NCBI RefSeq assembly: GCF_027244095.1
Contig: NC_069662.1
Span: forward strand, 11,372,501-11,436,500
Source: Hemicordylus capensis
Taxonomy: Eukaryota; Chordata; Lepidosauria; Squamata; Cordylidae
Direction: 5' to 3'
Length of the DNA stretch: 64,000 nucleotides
The notes beneath the pieces are model-generated. The model worked only from the letters and a program-made list of their open reading frames with translations, had not been told where the DNA came from and did not search any database. Positions within the stretch are counted from its first letter, which is position 1; every line of letters starts with the position of its first letter. The position numbers were made by a program, and so were the translations under genes. This document shows, one piece after another, positions 61,735 through 64,000 of the stretch.

Positions 61735-62500
61735 TCCTCTAGAATGGGAGCAGAAAGGATGTAGAATTTCCTAGCTGAAAAATGCCAAGTTCAAAAAATC
61801 TTCCAGAGTTAATTATGGAGCATATCTATTACTAGCTAGAAACAAGCCCTGGAAATTGCAAATGTTGGCCATTAGAAGGATTGGAAGGAAATCATGATAC
61901 TCAGATTTCCCAAGGATATCCTGGATCTTTATGCCAGGCATAGATACTACTTTGTACTGCCAGAGGATGAATGGTCCATGTGGTCTAGAACTATCTGCAA
62001 GAAGATATATCCAAGACTTGGTTAGATGTCTTTCCATGGCACATTATTTGCGACTTGTTATCAAGAGGTGCCGCAGACTTTATACATGCACAACATGTGC
62101 ACTTCTACTGAGCTTTGGTTCCTAAGCCGTCTTGAAAGATGCTCTTCTAACAAATCTTTAAAATCTGCAAAAGTATGTGTCAACACAGCCTGACTAGTTC
62201 AACTGTTCTTAGTGTTAGAAAGCTGACAGCATGCTGATCATTTTCTCCTTGTGCGTCCTCATAATATACTACTGTAAACAACTGAAGATTTTGTCAGACA
62301 AAGACTGCATCTCCTCCATGGGGGCTCTGTTCTGATCCCTTCAGAGCTTTCCTCTCTGGATCATTAACAGTGCGTTTGTTACTTTAACCTCTTGGGTCTC
62401 AATCACTTCATGTATAGCAATATGGGGAGGGGAAGTTTTTTGAGTTGTTAAACACAGAAAGTTAAAATGAAGAAAACCGTGCGACATATTTAAACCAATT
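61735..62500 (-). promoter_or_regulatory. Intergenic OR module, copy i (receptor 9)
   Basis: 'TTGTTCCTCTAGAATGGGAG', a homeodomain-like AGTTAATTATGGAG (61808-61821), 'ATTAGAAGGATTGGAAGG', 'CTTAGTGTTAGAAAGCTGAC', 'CCTCCATGGGGGCTC', 'AAATGAAGAAAACCGTG' in the common order. About 1.2 kb upstream of receptor 9. Confidence 0.7.
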
Positions 62501-62960
62501 TAAACACAAACCAAGAATATCCATCCTCTATGATTATATGGTATGCAAACTGAGCTTATTTTCATGTATTTCCTTAATTTTGCATCTTGTACTTTGTTTC
62601 CGTGATTCATGTTTCAAATAATTCACAATTTCTTGACATGAGGGGAAATAATTTAATATTCATTGCTTTCATTTGTATTCTAAGTGCCTCCCGACATTGA
62701 AAATTTTGGTTTGGGACAAAAGTAGACAAGATACATTGACAAAGGTGTGTAGGAGCATGTTTGCCACTACATCTGTATCAACAGGTAGAATGGGAGTGTG
62801 ATTTAATGCGCATTGTTGTTGGGTGAGAAAGTGAAACTGAAACCTCCCATCGCTCACATTATTCTGCACCAAGGGGCTCTGCCAGCTCCCTGACCAACCA
62901 ATTGGCTGCTCCCCAAAGGGTTGCTCTAATTGTAGTCAGAGACCTCCCTCAATGATTCAT
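62501..62960. other. Intergenic, nothing recognised
   Basis: Ends in a CCAACCAATTGG motif at 62895-62906. No gene. Confidence 0.4.
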
Positions 62961-63311
62961 TGGGCTGTGGCCATGGTCATCACCAATGTACTATTAGACT
63001 ATAGCCAGTCTTCACCAATCAATTATTGGACTATAGCTATGGTCTTCACGAATGCATCATAGACTATAGTGGGGCTTCACCAGCTAAGCACTGCGCTATG
63101 TTCTGGGACTTCACCAATTCTTAGACTGTAGCCACAGACTTCACCAGTGCACCACTGGACTATAGCTGAGCTTCACCAGTTGGATGTTGGACTGTAGCCT
63201 AGATGTCACCAGTGCACCACAGGACTATAGCTGAGCTTCACCAATTATTCAACTATAGCTACGGAATTCACCAATGCACCACCAGACTATAGTCAAAGGC
63301 TTCACCAACAC
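62961..63311 (+). repeat. Eleven-unit degenerate minisatellite, ~32 bp
   Basis: Units of 28-34 bp with the core GGACTATAGC...TTCACCA(A/G)TGCA(C/T)CAC. Units partly alternate in type, suggesting a two-unit higher-order repeat. Directly followed by CACATATAAAAACCTG, a TATA-like sequence. Confidence 0.85.
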
Positions 63312-64000
63312 ATATAAAAACCTGCAGGGATTATGCAGCCCCCTTCCGTTAGAAGCCCAAGGATGAGCAGTTAGGTTATGGGGGCCCCAACCAATGGTTG
63401 AGTGAGGAGACACCAGACCAGGTGTGTCTTTTGTATTTTTACTTGAGAGTTAGAGTCAGGATTACAGAAAGGGAAAGATCCTGGCAGGCAAAACTAATAC
63501 TTCTAACATGATTATAAGCAGGGGTGCAGAGGGGGAAGAAGGGGAAGGGAAAGGCAGGGAGAAGTGGAAGGTTTGTTACCATGATGCAGGGAACCAGTAA
63601 ATAGCCAGTTCCCTGGTTCTCCTGACTATCCAGTTGCTGGAGTGGGATGAAAAGATGGGTGTGCGCGAAGCTAGGGTGAGTGTTGGAGAGGGTGAAGACG
63701 TGTCTTCTGGACTGCCCTCTGATAGACTGCCCCGTATTCCAAAGTCTTTGCCTTTGTTGGTCTTTAGGAGTGGTCAGTTCCCATGTCCGTCAGGAGTATA
63801 AACATTTCATCCTTGACATCAACCTTCAGGATTTTGGTCTCAGAAGCTGTTGTTCTCCCATCCTCACCCTCCAGTTCAGATATTGTGAGATCTCCACATT
63901 ACGGTTCTTATCTCTTGCACCTTATGGCTTGATACAGGATGTTTCAAATAGTTGTTGCCATCTTCTCTTGCCCTCATCTTTGGCCTTGATTAATAAGCAC
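63312..64000. other. Intergenic at window end, nothing recognised
   Basis: Follows the minisatellite with TATA-like TATAAAAACC at 63314. Purine-rich at about 63530-63580. No coding frame with domains and no second copy in the window. Confidence 0.4.

Noticed and set aside
62870-63420. Possible LTR-type element (CCAAT, repeats, TATA-like)
   Set aside because: No second terminal copy, no boundary or target duplication seen and no coding remnant; left as an unclassified minisatellite region.

Overview
This looks like nuclear DNA of a squamate reptile, most likely a lizard. The basis is a vertebrate class II olfactory receptor (OR) cluster lying among several LINE clades (CR1, L1 and an I/Vingi-like clade), SINEs with pol III heads and CR1-like or Sauria-like tails, and many short hAT-type and foldback DNA transposons. 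The species assignment is inference; no database search was possible. No bacterial, plasmid or CRISPR features are present.

Layout. All OR genes are on the minus strand. Seven are intact single-exon coding regions (5731-6675, 12045-13016, 21540-22475, 39379-40323, 46869-47819, 52158-53108, 59641-60579). One is full length with only two nonsense codons (31405-32337). One has lost its N-terminus and carries frameshifts (56975-57757). Two are short 3'-end fragments (5349-5446 and 30746-30819). The proteins share one register (PMYFFL near residue 58, MAYDRYLAIC near 118, KAFSTC near 236, LNPIIYTLRNKD near 285), so they form one tandemly expanded clade, by remembered motifs closest to the OR2/OR13 group. 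Each ATG lies 9-18 nt after a plausible splice acceptor. Conserved splice donors of short non-coding 5' exons lie further upstream of several genes.

Between the genes an anciently duplicated non-coding module recurs about ten times (near 0.2, 15.1, 18.7, 24.4, 35.2, 36.5, 41.1, 50.3, 55.1 and 61.7 kb). It probably carries the OR promoter and 5' exon, so each duplication copied a receptor with its control region. The 36.5-38.0 and 41.1-42.6 kb copies are far more alike than the receptors beside them. The genes at 46.9 and 52.2 kb form a mosaic, nearly identical in the N-terminal half and diverged in the C-terminal half; both patterns suggest gene conversion.

The rest is mainly transposable elements. 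Notable ones are a nested LINE complex at 26.0-29.6 kb (a CR1 fragment and a SINE inside an I/Vingi-like LINE), 5'-truncated LINEs with clean target-site duplications (44173-44934 and 57875-58493), a 1.58 kb hAT-type element with a CpG-rich interior and a four-copy tandem repeat (45039-46618), a hAT-type element with inverted GC-rich minisatellite arms inside a SINE (19417-20067), and a TIR family whose terminal hairpins keep perfect pairing despite different sequence (25095-25463 and 49399-49872). No new enzymatic or defence system was found. The most interesting material is how the receptor array and its control modules evolved, plus the unusual DNA transposons.
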